64,000 nt of DNA from Phyto melanocephala (Eukaryota; Arthropoda; Insecta; Diptera; Rhinophoridae): the NCBI GenBank assembly GCA_941918925.1, contig OW799237.1, positions 107,602,515-107,666,514 on the forward strand, in the 5' to 3' direction. Below the pieces are notes generated by a model. It was given only the letters and a program-made list of their open reading frames with translations. It had not been told where the DNA came from and ran no database searches. The position numbers were made by a program, and so were the translations under genes. The first letter of the stretch is position 1. Each line of letters starts with the position of its first letter. Below are positions 1-12,510 of this stretch, in pieces.

Positions 1-841
1 ACGCAATATGCATTTATATTCAAAATTTTTATTTAATAAAAATAGATATGTAGTTTCAGTGGAATCTTTGCTGGTCTCTGCTTAATAGAATTGCCCGTAA
101 TGAGAAGTTCCACTTGTCATACATGTCATTGTAGTCAGTCATTAAAAAATATCGAAAAGTTATATTTATTTTGTTGTTTTTTCGTTTTCAAAATAGATTA
201 CCATCACATATCTGATTCATCAAATAATTGTTGATGTAGCGATTTTAATCTGGTGGAAGTATAATAGAGATCGAAAAAAAAAACCTACGGGAACCAAAAC
301 CTTTTTACTGCATCAAAATTTTTTAATATCGACCCAGAAGAATAACTGCCGTATTTTTAAAAAATATTGTTGGGTTATTAAAGTCTTGTTTCACAGATGT
401 TGTACAGAAATTCGATAATCTACGAAGAAGGTCGAATTATTGGAATAAAATAAAGAAATTTAAAATATTTTCTTTAAAAATTAAACAAAAAAAATGGAAT
501 TTTTTATGACCTAAAGCCAAACAAAAAACTACAACAATAAACCAATAAGGCCGAATAATTATTGATTTCCCATATTAGGCATAGCCAAATAGAGCGCTCT
601 TACCTGTTTAAATAACATTATTACTCTTCGAAATTTCTTCTATTCTATTGTAAGGGAGTGCTTCGAAACATTCATTGTAGATTGGTGGATTGTACACAAA
701 TTTATCATACACGACCAAACTTCCAAAAGTTATGAACCGCTATAGGGGCATAAATTACAAGTAAAATTAGATACCTATGTTAATTCGATTTATAGAAAAG
801 ATATATTTGAATTTTATTAGAAATCGAAATCGTTAGGATTT
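1..841. other. AT-rich intergenic, no gene seen
   Basis: No reading frame with coding character, no inverted repeat and no recognisable RNA gene was seen. The stretch is A/T-rich with short poly(A) and poly(T) runs, typical of the spacer DNA in this window. Confidence 0.5.
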
Positions 842-1141
842 TTGCTTTTCTTACTGTCCGATGTCAACTTAATCCAGTTTGATCGTCTCATTCGCTATTA
901 CCAGAATCCAAACGACCGTTTTAGTGAAAATGTTCTGAATTTTTTTAATAAAAAAATTACAGGCAAAACGTTCACTCAAAGCGATCGTTTGGATTGTAAA
1001 AAACAGCACATTAGAGTCAACCCATTTTATTTGGAATTTTTAAAATATCAAATTTTACATAAGCAAACAATTTCAGATATTAACAAGCCTCAGTTAAGAG
1101 GGGTAATGCAAATTCTTCACACGCCTACCCAATTGTTGTAA
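842..1141 (+). CDS. unassigned 99-codon open frame, doubtful
   Basis: A 99-residue open frame that begins at a TTG codon, so it has no proper start of its own; it could only be an internal or last exon, or a transposon remnant. Its composition is less degenerate than the surrounding AT-rich frames: it contains Cys, His, Pro, Gln and Arg residues and an even spread of hydrophobic residues. I do not recognise a domain. No convincing splice acceptor with a pyrimidine tract precedes it. The downstream neighbour on the other strand is the 3' end of eEF1alpha1. Most likely a chance frame or a decayed mobile-element fragment; kept only because its composition is unusual. Confidence 0.15.
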   Translation: MLFLLSDVNLIQFDRLIRYYQNPNDRFSENVLNFFNKKITGKTFTQSDRLDCKKQHIRVNPFYLEFLKYQILHKQTISDINKPQLRGVMQILHTPTQLL

Positions 1142-2380
1142 AACTTGTTATTTCCAATATGCGCAATCGTTCATCAGCATAACATACCTACCTTCATCAA
1201 ATTAAATACGCTAGTATTGTTTTTTATTTTATTTGCATTTTTATTAAGACGGCTACAATAGCAAATACATTCATTTTTTATTTTTTTGTAAATAGTGAAC
1301 TGTAAGTAAAGTTGATTCTTCAAGCTAAAGTGTTGACGATGGAAGTTAAAAATCATTTAAAAAAACGTAAAGATAAAATGATGGTATTTTGTACTTCAGT
1401 TTTGCATTTTTCTTAGCTTCTATTTCTGTAATAAAATTATGGAGATAATTTGTACTCTTGTAAAAAAAAATGGTGGTGAATGGTATCATTATCAGTATTG
1501 TAAATGAAGTAAAAACCAAAAAATACAGGAGACACCTTAACAAAAATAAAGACCAACAAAAAATAAAAATCAACGCAAATTCAAACCAAAAAAAAATAAA
1601 AATCAACGCAAATTCAAACCAAACTTAACACTATAATCATCTTATCAACTTTTCCATCAATAAATTCAAATACAAAGATTTAAGGAGTATATAAATAGTG
1701 AAAAATGTATTTTGTTTTTATCCGTTAACACATTTATATTTATATCATATGTGCATATATGTGTGTGTATATTTTGTATTCAAAGATCTAAGGTTTCAGT
1801 TTTATAGTATTAAAATTATAAATGTAAAAATAGTAAAATTGTTTTTATATATATATTTTTTATTTACGAGTAGTAGAGATGGAATGGATTCCAACATAAG
1901 ATAATTTATAAAAAAAAAAAATTATATATAGTTATCACTACAAATAATAAATTATATGGGAGTAACTAATAGAAATTAAAAGAGAACAAACTTAAATGCT
2001 TGAAGCTGTTGTGCTTATTTAAATTAGAATGAATGAAGTTTTTCCAAGCATCCTCAATGAACGCACTGCGCTAGATGAGATGATTTTTTTCTTCTTGATG
2101 TTGTGGTTTAAATCAGAAAAAAGTACGACAGCAGCATTCGTTTCCTGCGAAACTCCTTGCGATGGAAGCAGTTAAACTTATCTTTAACTTTTAAAATTAG
2201 CTTATGCTGGAACATCTTTACATTGTTGTTGGTGTTGGTAGATGTGGTGGTACGTCTATTATAGTTGCTGATGTTAAAATTGCTGCTACAACTGGATGTT
2301 GGTGATAGTTGTTTAGTGGAAATGATGCAATTAACTGATTGAGTTGATATTAATTGTTGTTGTTCGTTAAAGTAAAGCAG
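1142..2380. other. 3' flank of eEF1alpha1
   Basis: Non-coding stretch holding the presumed 3' untranslated region of the minus-strand eEF1alpha1 gene. On the minus strand the best polyadenylation hexamer AATAAA that I see is at 1864-1859, which would give a 3' UTR of about 0.5 kb. The rest is AT-rich and includes a 33-bp tandem duplication listed separately. No gene is visible. Confidence 0.4.
1558..1623. repeat. 33-bp tandem duplication
   Basis: Two adjacent near-identical copies of a 33-bp A-rich unit containing CAACGCAAATTCAAACC. The CAACGCA core recurs at 1571 and 1604, giving the period. Probably replication slippage. Confidence 0.8.
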
Positions 2381-3772
2381 CTACTTCTTGCCCTTGGTGG
2401 CTTTTTCGGCGGCCTTGGTAACTTTGCCACCGGTGGCATCCTTGAAGTTTACAGACTTGATTACACCGACAGCGACAGTCTGTCTCATATCACGAACAGC
2501 AAAACGACCCAATGGGGGGAATTCTTGGAAGGATTCAACACACAAGGGTTTGGAGGGTACCAAAATAACGATAGCAGCATCACCGGACTTGATAAATTTG
2601 GGATTTTCTTCAGTGGTCTTACCGGAACGACGATCGACTTTCTCCTTGATTTCAGAAAACTTGCAAGCAATGTGAGCAGTGTGACAATCCAATACAGGCG
2701 TGTAACCGTTGGAGATTTGACCAGGATGGTTCAAAACGATAACTTGTGCAGTGAAGTCAGCGGCACCCTTGGGTGGACTGGCCTTGGAGTCACCAGCTAC
2801 GTAACCACGGCGCAATTCCTTGACAGAGACGTTCTTGACGTTGAAACCAACATTGTCACCGGGCACCGCTTCAGCGAGTGCTTCGTGGTGCATTTCAACA
2901 GACTTTACTTCAGTGGTGATGTTAGCGGGGGCGAAGACAACAACGCAACCAGGTTTCAACACACCAGTTTCTACACGACCAACGGGTACTGTTCCGATAC
3001 CACCGATTTTGTAAACATCCTGCAAGGGCAAACGCAAGGGTTTTTCGGTGGGGCGGCTAGGAGGCAAGATAGCGTCCAAAGCATCAATAAGAGTTTTACC
3101 TTCGGCGTTAGCTTCTTTGCGTTCGACCTTCCATCCCTTGAACCAGGGCATGTTGCTGGAAGCTTCCAACATGTTGTCACCGTGCCAGCCAGAGATGGGG
3201 ACGAAGGCAACAGCGGCAGGATTGTAACCGATCTTCTTAATGTATGAAGAAACTTCTTTTTTGATTTCCTCATAACGTGATTCGCTGTATGGAGGCTCAG
3301 AGGAATCCATTTTGTTAACACCTACAATCAATTGCTTGACACCCAAGGTGAAGGCCAATAAGGCGTGTTCACGAGTTTGACCATTCTTCGAGATACCAGC
3401 TTCAAATTCACCAGTACCGGCGGCAACAATTAACACAGCACAATCAGCTTGAGAAGTACCAGTGATCATGTTCTTGATGAAATCTCTGTGACCGGGAGCA
3501 TCGATGATGGTGACATAGTATTTGGCCGTTTCAAATTTCCACAAAGCAATATCAATGGTGATACCACGTTCACGTTCGGCCTTCAATTTATCCAAAACCC
3601 AGGCGTACTTGAAGGAACCCTTACCCATTTCTTGGGCTTCCTTTTCGAACTTTTCAATGGTACGCTTGTCGATACCACCGCATTTATAAATCAAATGACC
3701 AGTGGTGGTGGACTTGCCAGAATCGACGTGACCAATAACGACAATGTTAATATGGATCTTCTCCTTACCCAT
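2381..3772 (-). CDS. eEF1alpha1: translation elongation factor eEF1A
   Basis: Complete, uninterrupted 463-residue eEF1A, the GTPase that carries aminoacyl-tRNA to the ribosomal A site in the cytosol. Visible motifs: P-loop GHVDSGKS (residues 14-21), switch I region ending in ERGITID (about 68-74), DAPGH (91-95), NKMD (153-156) and SGW (about 194), followed by the two beta-barrel domains. The length (463) and the C-terminus [13 protein letters not shown] match what I recall of Drosophila eEF1alpha1 (locus 48D) rather than the second paralogue, which ends differently. The ATG is in a good context (CAGCCATGG). Just upstream on the coding strand there is AAAAAACAG, a possible acceptor for a 5' UTR intron, as known for this gene family. 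There are no stops or indels, so it looks functional. Long open frames on the opposite strand here are shadows of its codon usage. Confidence 0.97.
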   Translation of the reverse strand: MGKEKIHINIVVIGHVDSGKSTTTGHLIYKCGGIDKRTIEKFEKEAQEMGKGSFKYAWVLDKLKAERERGITIDIALWKFETAKYYVTIIDAPGHRDFIKNMITGTSQADCAVLIVAAGTGEFEAGISKNGQTREHALLAFTLGVKQLIVGVNKMDSSEPPYSESRYEEIKKEVSSYIKKIGYNPAAVAFVPISGWHGDNMLEASSNMPWFKGWKVERKEANAEGKTLIDALDAILPPSRPTEKPLRLPLQDVYKIGGIGTVPVGRVETGVLKPGCVVVFAPANITTEVKSVEMHHEALAEAVPGDNVGFNVKNVSVKELRRGYVAGDSKASPPKGAADFTAQVIVLNHPGQISNGYTPVLDCHTAHIACKFSEIKEKVDRRSGKTTEENPKFIKSGDAAIVILVPSKPLCVESFQEFPPLGRFAVRDMRQTVAVGVIKSVNFKDATGGKVTKAAEKATKGKK

Positions 3773-5904
3773 GGCTGTTGTATTGTCTTAAGAGCTGTTT
3801 TTTGGTGTATAGTTGTTTGTGTGAACGACATAGTGGATTTGGGAAGAAATATGGGTTGGTTTATCAAGCAGGTTGATGGTGGCAAAAGAAAAAAAAACAT
3901 GAAATGGAAAAAAAATAATGGGAAAACAATTGTTAGCTTTCTGTGGGTACAATTAAGGAAAGTTTTTCATAGATGATTCTGAATATATTTTCTTTTAAAT
4001 ATAATTTTAGAGTTTTTAGGTTAAGGTTGCAGAAGTTAGTTAACATAACCAAAAAAAAAAACATGAACTTAATTATCTACGGAATATATGGAGTAATTTT
4101 AGTTTTTATTTTAATGTGTAAAAAAAAAAGAACAAAATTAAGAAAACCTCTACTTATAATTTTAACAACTTTCTTCATATTTTTTATTTCAGTGAATTGG
4201 TATTTGAGTTTCCTCAGAAATTAAATTCAGTAGCAGAACTAGACATTTGGTCATCATGTAAAAAAGTATGAAGAAATTTATCAATTGTAAATATATAAAA
4301 AAAAAATTAAGCAATTTTCTCACATTTGTGTGAAACAAATAAAATAAATTTTAAAAAAAAACGAATTTTGAACGTTGGGGAAGAGCACATATTGGGCTAT
4401 AAATATCTTCAATATAGATGACTAAGCATAAAGAAATTTCCAGAACTTGTGAAACACGAACACATTTTTTGTAATTTTAAACCTTCAAAAGCAAAATTGA
4501 CCCATTTTTCCTCACTAATAATTTTTAAATTAAAATAAGATTTTTACAGAAAACCAAACATACATAAGAATTAAGCCGGCTGTTAATAAAAAAAAATCAA
4601 CACGAACATGAAAAATGGCGTACACGACAATGTTCGTAAAAAAGCAAAAACCATACTTTTTTTCTTTTGACAACTAGAGAACACGATGCAGAATAAAAAC
4701 GCCATCTTGAATATATAAAACGTGTTCCAAGTGAAAGGAGAAAATTTTATAAGGCATCCTTCGCTCACTAGACTGTTGCTAAGTGAAAAAATATTAATAA
4801 CGCAAATATCTACACTTCAAAATAATAACTTTGTTTTTGCTCCTCATAAAACTCCAAAAAAAAAAACGCCGCCATCTTATGTACACTAAATTTTTATATT
4901 ACTTTTACCATCATCCACTTTAACTTTGTTGTACTGGAAAATTTCTTTTACACTTTTCACCTTTCAAAAAACTAAACACAAAAAGTGGGCGTGGCTAAAA
5001 CAGGCAGTTTATATTCCCTCTTAAAATCTTTAATAAAATTATTGGTTGCACTTCCAATTAGGAACATATTTATTAAACAATCGACACGTGCTTAAAACGT
5101 TTTTCACAATACGTGAACATTAATGGTTTATTAATTAGCACTTTACATTTTAGTTTAACCTGCCGTTTTTAATTGCAATTTTATTTGTTTACTTCACTTT
5201 TTGTTTTTTTATTGCTTAATTTTATTATTCTTGCAGTTTACTGGAAACTTACTTTTTTTCTAATTAAATGTACCGAGATATGAAAAGTCTATGCTAATCC
5301 GGCAAGAGACCTGAACAAAGTGAACGAGATGCTATTCGTCAGTGTGCGATTAACCTCGGCCACGTTGTCTTTTTTCAATAAGATGTAAAAACGCCTTAAG
5401 CAGCGCAGCCAACTTACTAAAAGTTTCCGCTTTTTTATATTTGAAAGTTGCTTGCTCTGTTGAAATACAACCATATACACGAAATACAACACTGCGCATA
5501 GCAAAGTTTACACATTAACATATGAATTTTTTATTTCAGTGACAAATGCTTATTAAATTATGTTAATCTGGAAATCTACTAAGAAGTTAAAATTTTTTAA
5601 AATCAATGATTTAATGGAAAAATAATTTTTCGCATTTATTTTATTTATTATATAATTTTATATTATATATTAAATTTATTATAATAATAAATGAATGTTT
5701 CCGATCTTTTTAATTTATATAAACAGTATAAATTAAAACTATTTTTTATAAAAGAAATTGATCTCAAGCTCAATACAAAAAACTTTAGCTCAAGTCCATT
5801 TATTGTATTATTTACTTCCTTTTACATTTTCTAAATTATATTATTGTAATTGTATTTTTTTAAGAATATTTTAAAAATTATTCTGATGTAATTTTCTTAT
5901 ACGT
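3773..5904. other. upstream region of eEF1alpha1
   Basis: Non-coding DNA 5' of the minus-strand eEF1A gene. Most is AT-rich. The less AT-rich block at about 5290-5450 contains, on the minus strand, AAATATAAAAAAGCGG (about 5442-5427), which resembles a TATA box, followed by a moderately GC-rich leader-like stretch and a TTCAG|GTCTCT that could serve as a splice donor near 5310. This could be the eEF1A promoter with a non-coding first exon, but nothing in the sequence proves it. The short motif GTGGGCGTGG occurs at about 4985. No coding region is visible. Confidence 0.3.
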
Positions 5905-5907
5905 TTA

Positions 5908-6306
5908 GGCCCCTTTCGCATTAGGCAACTATAATTGCGCAAGTATAATTTTTATTTTTATTTATTTTCTTTTGAACTTGCTTTTATGTTCACATTGAGC
6001 AACTTGGTTGCTCAATTTCTTCCAGTTTTTTCCAACTTCTCATCATTTTTAAATATTTGATACACTTATAAACAAATAAAATTTTCACAAACACAAAATT
6101 ACACAACACACCGAAGAAGATATAAAAGACAATGTCAAAAACAAATAAATATTCCAAGACAAGAATGACAGCTAAAGCAGAATTGCCAAGTACAAGAAAG
6201 TCTGTACTCAAATTTCGGCAACTCTTTCCCCTTTACACCGACCTTTCCTCACACAACAACAAACACAAGAATTGCGCAATTATAGTTGCCTAATGCGAAA
6301 GGGGCC
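5908..6306. mobile_element. 399-bp PIF/Harbinger-like MITE
   Basis: Bounded by perfect 35-bp inverted repeats, 5908-5942 and 6272-6306, starting GGCCCCTTTCGCATTAGG. The trinucleotide TTA flanks both ends (5905-5907 and 6307-6309), the 3-bp TWA target duplication characteristic of PIF/Harbinger elements; GGCC-type termini also fit. The interior has no transposase motif, so it is a non-autonomous element. Perfect TIRs suggest fairly recent insertion. Confidence 0.85.
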
Positions 6307-6309
6307 TTA

Positions 6310-7664
6310 CACAGGAAAGTGAAATTTTCTTTTAAAATTGTCGTCGAAGCGTAGATTCGCAATAATTGCTATATATTGTACATTAGTGAGCTTAATTTGC
6401 CTCCAATTTGTCTACTTCTTTTAGAGTTACCAAGAATATTTCTAACTTGAAAAAAATTATTTTTGTTAATTTTTAATAAAATTATTGTTTTAAAATTGCA
6501 TCAATATTATTCTTTATGTATATTTTAAGAATAAATATTATAAATCTTTTTATATTTACAAAAATAAGTTATACTTACAATTATTATATTACCAAAATCC
6601 TGTAAATTTTTATAAATTTTAGGCATTAGTGTTTACCAATTGTCACTTTACTTTCTTGGAAATGTCAAAATTTACTTTTTTGAAAAAATCGTTGAAATCT
6701 GAGTGGAAAGTAAAATAAGTTTGAGTGTTTAAGTGAAGAAGTGTGTGTATTGCGAATTTCATGAAATTACTTTCATGTGTAAATGTAGGGTTACTAAATA
6801 ATCAAGGTATCAATTCTTCTTCTGTGAAACTATGAAATGACAAGTTTTTGTGTGTCATATCATATGGCGTCACAATACCCTTTGCTATACAAACATTTTT
6901 TCATTTCACTGGCCCTTTTGACATTAGGCTAATTGTGCCAAAACAAAATGACTGTAGGCAAAAGAGGTGAAGAGTATGGTTATTTGTTGGCGTAAAGTTT
7001 CAACCAGCCTTAACGCCGCACTAGCAGCACAAAACCAATACAACATATACATTTAAAAAACAACAGGTTTGTTTTTTTTTATCAGAGCGAATTTAGTCAT
7101 AAGTTCAAGAAAGAAAACCAATATAGCGGAAGACTTGCGCTGCCAATTTATATACTTTATCGGGTTTTACTTAGCTTGCGCAAAAAGCGTATTGCTGTAA
7201 CATGTAATTTATCGTTTACATTCGACATTTGGCATATGATAAATTGTCATAATTATTGTCTGGAAACATTTGTAATGGAGACAATTATTAGCATGTATTA
7301 AATCTTGTTGTGTATTGTCATGACATAGTGTGTTGTAAACGCAGTGTAACTAGTGTATTATTTTCAATTGTCTGGGACACTATCTTGAATATTATGATAA
7401 CAGTAAATCAATATAGTGCTCTGAAGCAAGGTTCACCTAATATAAATGCAATAACCTTATATAGTTACACCATGCTGTAGACTATGGGTTAACAAAAAAT
7501 GTTTGAACTTTTCTTAAAAGATCTTGGCAATCCTGAATCGACGACAGAGATGTCAAACAATTGAAAAGGCAGTATTTTAGGTATTTTTTGTAAATTGTAA
7601 AAAAATATAAATAAACGGGAACATATATTGAACAACCAAAGATTTATCTGATATTTGTTAAAAA
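6310..7664. other. spacer and 5' flank of Kdm4A
   Basis: AT-rich spacer between the MITE and the Kdm4A start. It presumably holds the Kdm4A promoter and 5' UTR, but I see no clear TATA or initiator and no coding frame. A run just before the gene (7600-7664) is A-rich leader-like sequence. Confidence 0.35.
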
Positions 7665-10600
7665 ATGTCTGATCCTTCAGAAGATGACCGTAATAAAATT
7701 CCCCGTATTATGACCTTCCGTCCCAGTTATGAGGAATTTAAAAATTTTTCAAGCTACATTGACTACATTGAATCCAGAGGAGCACATTTGGCAGGTTTGG
7801 TAAAGATTATACCACCGCCTGAATGGCAGCCGAGAAAATCCGGTTACGATATAGACGAAATAAATATGACAATACCAGCTCCAATATGTCAGGTGGTATC
7901 GGGGTATGTAGTAGAATATTGGATGATTTTCGTATAAATTTTTCATTTATCCAAGTCACTAGTTTTGTGTAAAAAATAAGCCCAAAAATATCTAAACACA
8001 ATTTCTTCGATATTTAATGATAAAAGGGAAATATAGTAATATATTTGTTAAAAAAAATGTATTAAAAAAACATATTTTTATTACTTACTAGCTTGTGCCC
8101 GCGACTTTTTATTTTATTATAGGTATTAGTAGAATTATTAATTTAAAAATATAAAAGAAAAGTCGAAACTTACAACACAAACAACCCGTTTAGGCTGTGT
8201 GATGATGAGTTTTCCAACGACTTTTCTTGGTTCGTGATAAAAAGTAGCCTATGTGTTAATCTAGGTTGTTATCTACATATATATGTGCCGAATTTCATTT
8301 AGTTCCGTTTAGCCTGATTGGGTAACAAATATCTAAACATTCACATTTATTATATTAGTAGAAAAATTATTTCAATAAATAAAATAAAAATTGAAAAACT
8401 GAAATATTAATAATAAATAATTTAATTTTTTAATTACAATTAATCCCTTTCGGACCCCCAGCTGTTAAAATAAACTAAAACTAACTAAACATGGTCCATG
8501 AAATGCAACAAACCCTTAAAATTCGATAAAAAATTTATTACGATAAGCTTTTATTGAGAGCGAGAAGTTATTTAAGGTACCTATATCGAGCAATACGAAA
8601 AAAAATCCACATTAAAAACATGGTATGAATAATCTAGGGCTAATAATTTGAGAGTTTTTTTTTTGATCGCCAAAAAATGAAAATCTTACAAGGTGCTAAG
8701 AGAATAAAATTTTTTATAACACCTTAAAATAAATTACAATTTCTAAATTCCAAAATTCAAGAAACTTATTTAAATATTCTAAAATATGCTGCTACATATC
8801 AATGTTGTAAACAACATAAACAATTATGTTAACAATTCGTTTAAGCTTAAATTAATTTGCAGAACTTGTACCAGAAACAACCTCTGGCCCATATAAGAAA
8901 ATAGGCATTAATAATGCATGAGCTTATCTTTCCCTAATATAAGTAAATACTGCAAAATCATAGCACCTAAAATTTTAAATTTTTAATCAAATTCATTGGA
9001 AATTCCATCCAACTTTATAATAAAACTATCAACTGAAGCACCAAAAGAGGATTTTATTTTAGAAATATCAAAACTATGTAAAATAGGTAATGTCTATTGT
9101 TTAAAACAGTTCAAACAGAAATTTTTATTATCTTCCAAAACATCAAAAAATGGCAAAAACATTTAAACAATAAACAAACGGAATCAAAAAAAAAAATTAA
9201 TATCTTAGATTTATTATAAATCGTTTTTTCTGGCTTAAGTTCACTTTTCTATTATTAAACTTCATAAGAAAAAATTTATTAAAATTAATTGTAAACATTT
9301 TAAAAATATTGAAAAACTATTCCGTTATTAGCCGAGTAGGTACAAAATTTTACTTTTAAACAAATTTTAAATTTAAAAGTAAATATTTTATTTGATTGTT
9401 GGGTTTAAACTGGTCTATATGCATTTCACGAGATCGTCTACTGACAAAATTTGAAAAATTAATTGGAAGCATATTCCGAATAATGTAGTAAATTATTTTA
9501 AAGTAAATTATAAAGATAAATTTTTTATATTATTTATTTATTTATTTATTTATTTATTAAATTCAAAGTAATATAAAAAGCCTATAATACCGATAATAAA
9601 ATATATAAAACAAAATCTTCTTTTTAAAAATAAAAAATGTATCTACAACTTTCAACAAATGAGAAATTAATAAAAGTTTAATATAATATAAGTAGGTACC
9701 TACTATTTATCAGTAGTAATGTATTATGATTTGTATTGTATACATATATTTATTATATTTTTATGTAGGTACATACTTACTTGTTACTTTAATATACTTA
9801 TATTACTTTTTAATTAGTTAATATCTGAAGATTTTTAAAAATGTATATTTTGGCCTATAGGCTTCATATAACTTGAATTGATAAATTAATAATAAAAAAA
9901 GAAATTATTTATTTAATTTAATGAATCTAACACTTTCACACAAACATATATGATAAAATATAAAATTGCCATAATAATGATTAGTATATCATATTCCTGA
10001 ACTGTTTTATAATTCTTATTAATATTGAACTTATTTTTATTTAAAAGAAAACAGGGTGAATACCAACAAATTAATGTCATGAAACGTTCAATGACTTTAC
10101 GCCAGTTTAAAGAGCTTGCTGAATCTGAGCGCTATCAAACGCCGAAACATTTTGATTACGATGATTTAGAAAGAAAATATTGGAAAAATGTAACCTATAT
10201 AGCGCCCTTATATGCAGCCGATGTCAAGGGCTCTTTAAGTGATAATGATTTAGAAGTGTGGAACATTGATAGGCTGGATACGATTTTGAATTTGGTTAAC
10301 AAAGACTATGGTATAGAGATCGATGGTGTTAATACGGCTTACCTGTACTTTGGCATGTGGAAAAGTTCTTTTGCATGGCATACCGAAGATATGGATTTAT
10401 ATTCCATAAATTATTTACATTTCGGTGCACCAAAAACCTGGTACGCAATACCACCTGCATATGGACGTCAACTTGAAAAACTTGTCAATCGTATTTTCTA
10501 TGAAAATTATCAAAATTGTAATGCTCATTTGCGTCATAAAATGACACTAATTAGTCCACATGTTTTGCGTCAAAATAAAATACCATTTAATCGTATTACC

Positions 10601-12093
10601 CAAGAAGCTGGCGAAATAATGATAACTTTCCCCTATGGCTATCATGCTGGTTTTAATCACGGCTTTAATGGCGCTGAATCGACAAATTTTGCATCGAAAC
10701 GTTGGATTGAGTATGGTAAACGGGCTTCGATATGCCATTGCCATAAGGATATGGTGAAAATTTCGATGGAGACTTTTGTTAAACGTTTCCAGCCAGAACG
10801 TTATGAAAATTGGCTGAGTGGTGTGGACTATGGTTGTCATCCGGAAGAGGCAGATAAAATATGTGCAGCTCCACCTCCTACAATAAATAAATATATTTAT
10901 CCGAAGAGGTGAGCATGGAATTCTATATACATACATTTATATTAAAAAGTACATTAAAAATATTGTTGTCCAAGTAAGCACGTGCATAGATAGATTTAAA
11001 GCAGGAATTGTAATAATTAGGAACTGAATAGAAATAGAAAAGATTAAAAATTAGTATTCAAGAATCATATATCGTTGGTTTAATAAAAAAAAGGCCCTTA
11101 CTCGAATTTATTCAAATTTGGAATTTTTTTAGTGATTCCAATTCATTTCATACACATACTCCTCGTTAAAAAAATTTGATGCAATAGTTTAAGAAATAAC
11201 GGCTTTACAAGCCATTGTACAAAAGTACAAGTTAAAATACGCCACGGAATTTAATATTGAATTCTTATTGCTTCTTAATAGTGAGTCTCAAGTAATAAAG
11301 TCATGCGGAGATATAAGTAGCTAGTAAAAGATAAAAATTACTTAAACTTATCTTAAAAAAATTGAAATAACTTTTATTTCTGCTAAAAAATAAAAATAAT
11401 TATAATCAAAAACATAAAAAGCAGACGAGTTTTAATATATAGTTATTGTTTTTTATTTTTTAATTATTATTTTCAGTCCCTGATTTAAAGAGATTTTCAA
11501 GTATGGATAGTACAGAGATAAAAGTATGTTTAAGGTTAATTATTTGAAATTATTTATTTGCTACAAATACATACATTCATATAAAAATGTTGGTTACTTT
11601 GGAAATTTTTTTGTTTAAATTTAAAATTTAGAATCTTTTTATAATTTAAAAAAAATGTGTTTCTAGAAAAATATCCAACGACTCGGATGTCTCACAGCCT
11701 TCAATCAATCAGCAATTGGGAGCAAAAGATAAAAACTCCAATACATGCTATCAAAAACGGGGTTGTTCCTCTCTTCTCGTAAGAGATGAATTAATCACAA
11801 ATCAGATAGACCCAACAACTGCCCTACCCATTAGCAATTCAGCAAAGACAAGAACTTGCGATAATTTAACAATGAAAAAAATACCAACAATTAAACTACA
11901 CAAGATTGATAATCATAACACACAACAGAAGCATTGCGATTTCAATGCGATTGCTGTAGTTAAACTGAAACGTTTGTGGCAAGACTTACCAAGTCCAAAA
12001 AATGGAAAAAATCTTCTTATTAACGGCATTATAAAAAATACCAAACGTATGCGTTTTCAAACGAAGACTATACTTTTGGATGATGAAGACTGA
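7665..12093 (+). CDS. Kdm4A: JmjC histone lysine demethylase, KDM4 family
   Basis: Three coding exons: 7665-7903, 10048-10908 and 11667-12093, giving 508 residues. Donors are GGG|GTATGT (7904) and AG|GTGAGC (10909); acceptors are TTAAAAG|AAAACAG (10047) and TTCTAG|A (11666). Both junctions are phase 2 and keep the frame. JmjN lies at about 14-56 and JmjC at about 147-314. Fe(II) ligands are His191, Glu193 (WHTED) and His279 (GYHAG); the 2-oxoglutarate lysine is Lys209 (PKTWY); the zinc-site residues Cys237, His243, Cys309 and Cys311 are all present. The protein should therefore be an active nuclear demethylase of H3K9me3/H3K36me3. It lacks PHD and Tudor domains, like Drosophila Kdm4A (495 residues from memory). 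The tail carries PTIKL at 440-444, fitting the PxVxL-type HP1-binding motif known for fly KDM4A. The first intron (2.1 kb) contains a dispersed repeat and a microsatellite. Confidence 0.92.
8088..8361 (-). repeat. CTAGT-ending short dispersed repeat (Helitron-like)
   Basis: Lies in the first Kdm4A intron. Read on the minus strand it runs from CTACTAATATAATAAATGTG to GCGGGCACAAGCTAGT. Two other copies are present: 45582-45874 (plus strand) and a partial one at 47127 (minus strand). Shared blocks include AACAACCTAGATTAACACAT and GGTTGTTTGTGTTGT. A CTAG-T end preceded by a short GC-rich hairpin, with no terminal inverted repeats, is typical of small Helitron-type elements described in insects; a SINE-like origin is not excluded. 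Confidence 0.55.
9531..9559. repeat. TTTA tetranucleotide microsatellite
   Basis: About seven consecutive TTTA units within the first Kdm4A intron. The rest of that intron (8362-10047) is AT-rich and shows nothing else recognisable. Confidence 0.85.
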
Positions 12094-12504
12094 TAATGGA
12101 TAATGGACTGAGTAAATTGTATAACAAAAAAAAAAAAATTTTGTACAATTTTCATTTACATATTTGCAACATGTTTCCGTATATCTATGAATATTTCTAT
12201 GTTATTTATTGTTAATTTTTTTTTTTTAATTTAAAGATTTAATTTAATATCATTCTATTTTATTTTTTAATTTTTTTTTTAATATGTATTTCTCTCTTTT
12301 TCCTGTTTTTTTAGATCTCATATACTATATACATAATATATCTTATGTAAATATGTATACAATTATAAACCAAATTTTTAGTTTAATTTTATTTAATAAA
12401 TGTTGCCTTATTTGCAACCTCTGTTATATCGTTGCATGTTGTAAAACCCAAATATTCAATAGTTTACGACATGCATAGATACAACGATTCAACAGAGGAT
12501 GTGA

Positions 12505-12510
12505 AATAAA
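12505..12510 (+). terminator. candidate Kdm4A polyadenylation signal
   Basis: AATAAA about 410 bp after the Kdm4A stop codon, in the context GTGAAATAAACAATTGC. Earlier hexamers are weaker or lie in homopolymer-rich sequence. The assignment is positional only. Confidence 0.35.

Noticed and set aside
2354..3247. 297-codon open frame antisense to eEF1A
   Set aside because: It mirrors the codon-biased eEF1A gene; overlapping frames on that strand (2388-2675, 3449-3976) are of the same origin.
10053..10054. Alternative Kdm4A acceptor AAACAG at 10054
   Set aside because: With the GTATGT donor at 7904 it shifts the frame; the AG at 10046-10047 keeps the frame and gives an ungapped match to the KDM4 sequence between MTIPAPI and QQINV.
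11471..11530. Possible extra Kdm4A exon after TTTTCAG at 11476
   Set aside because: In the required phase it runs into TGA after two codons, whereas exon 3 at 11667 continues the frame directly; at most an alternative 3' end.
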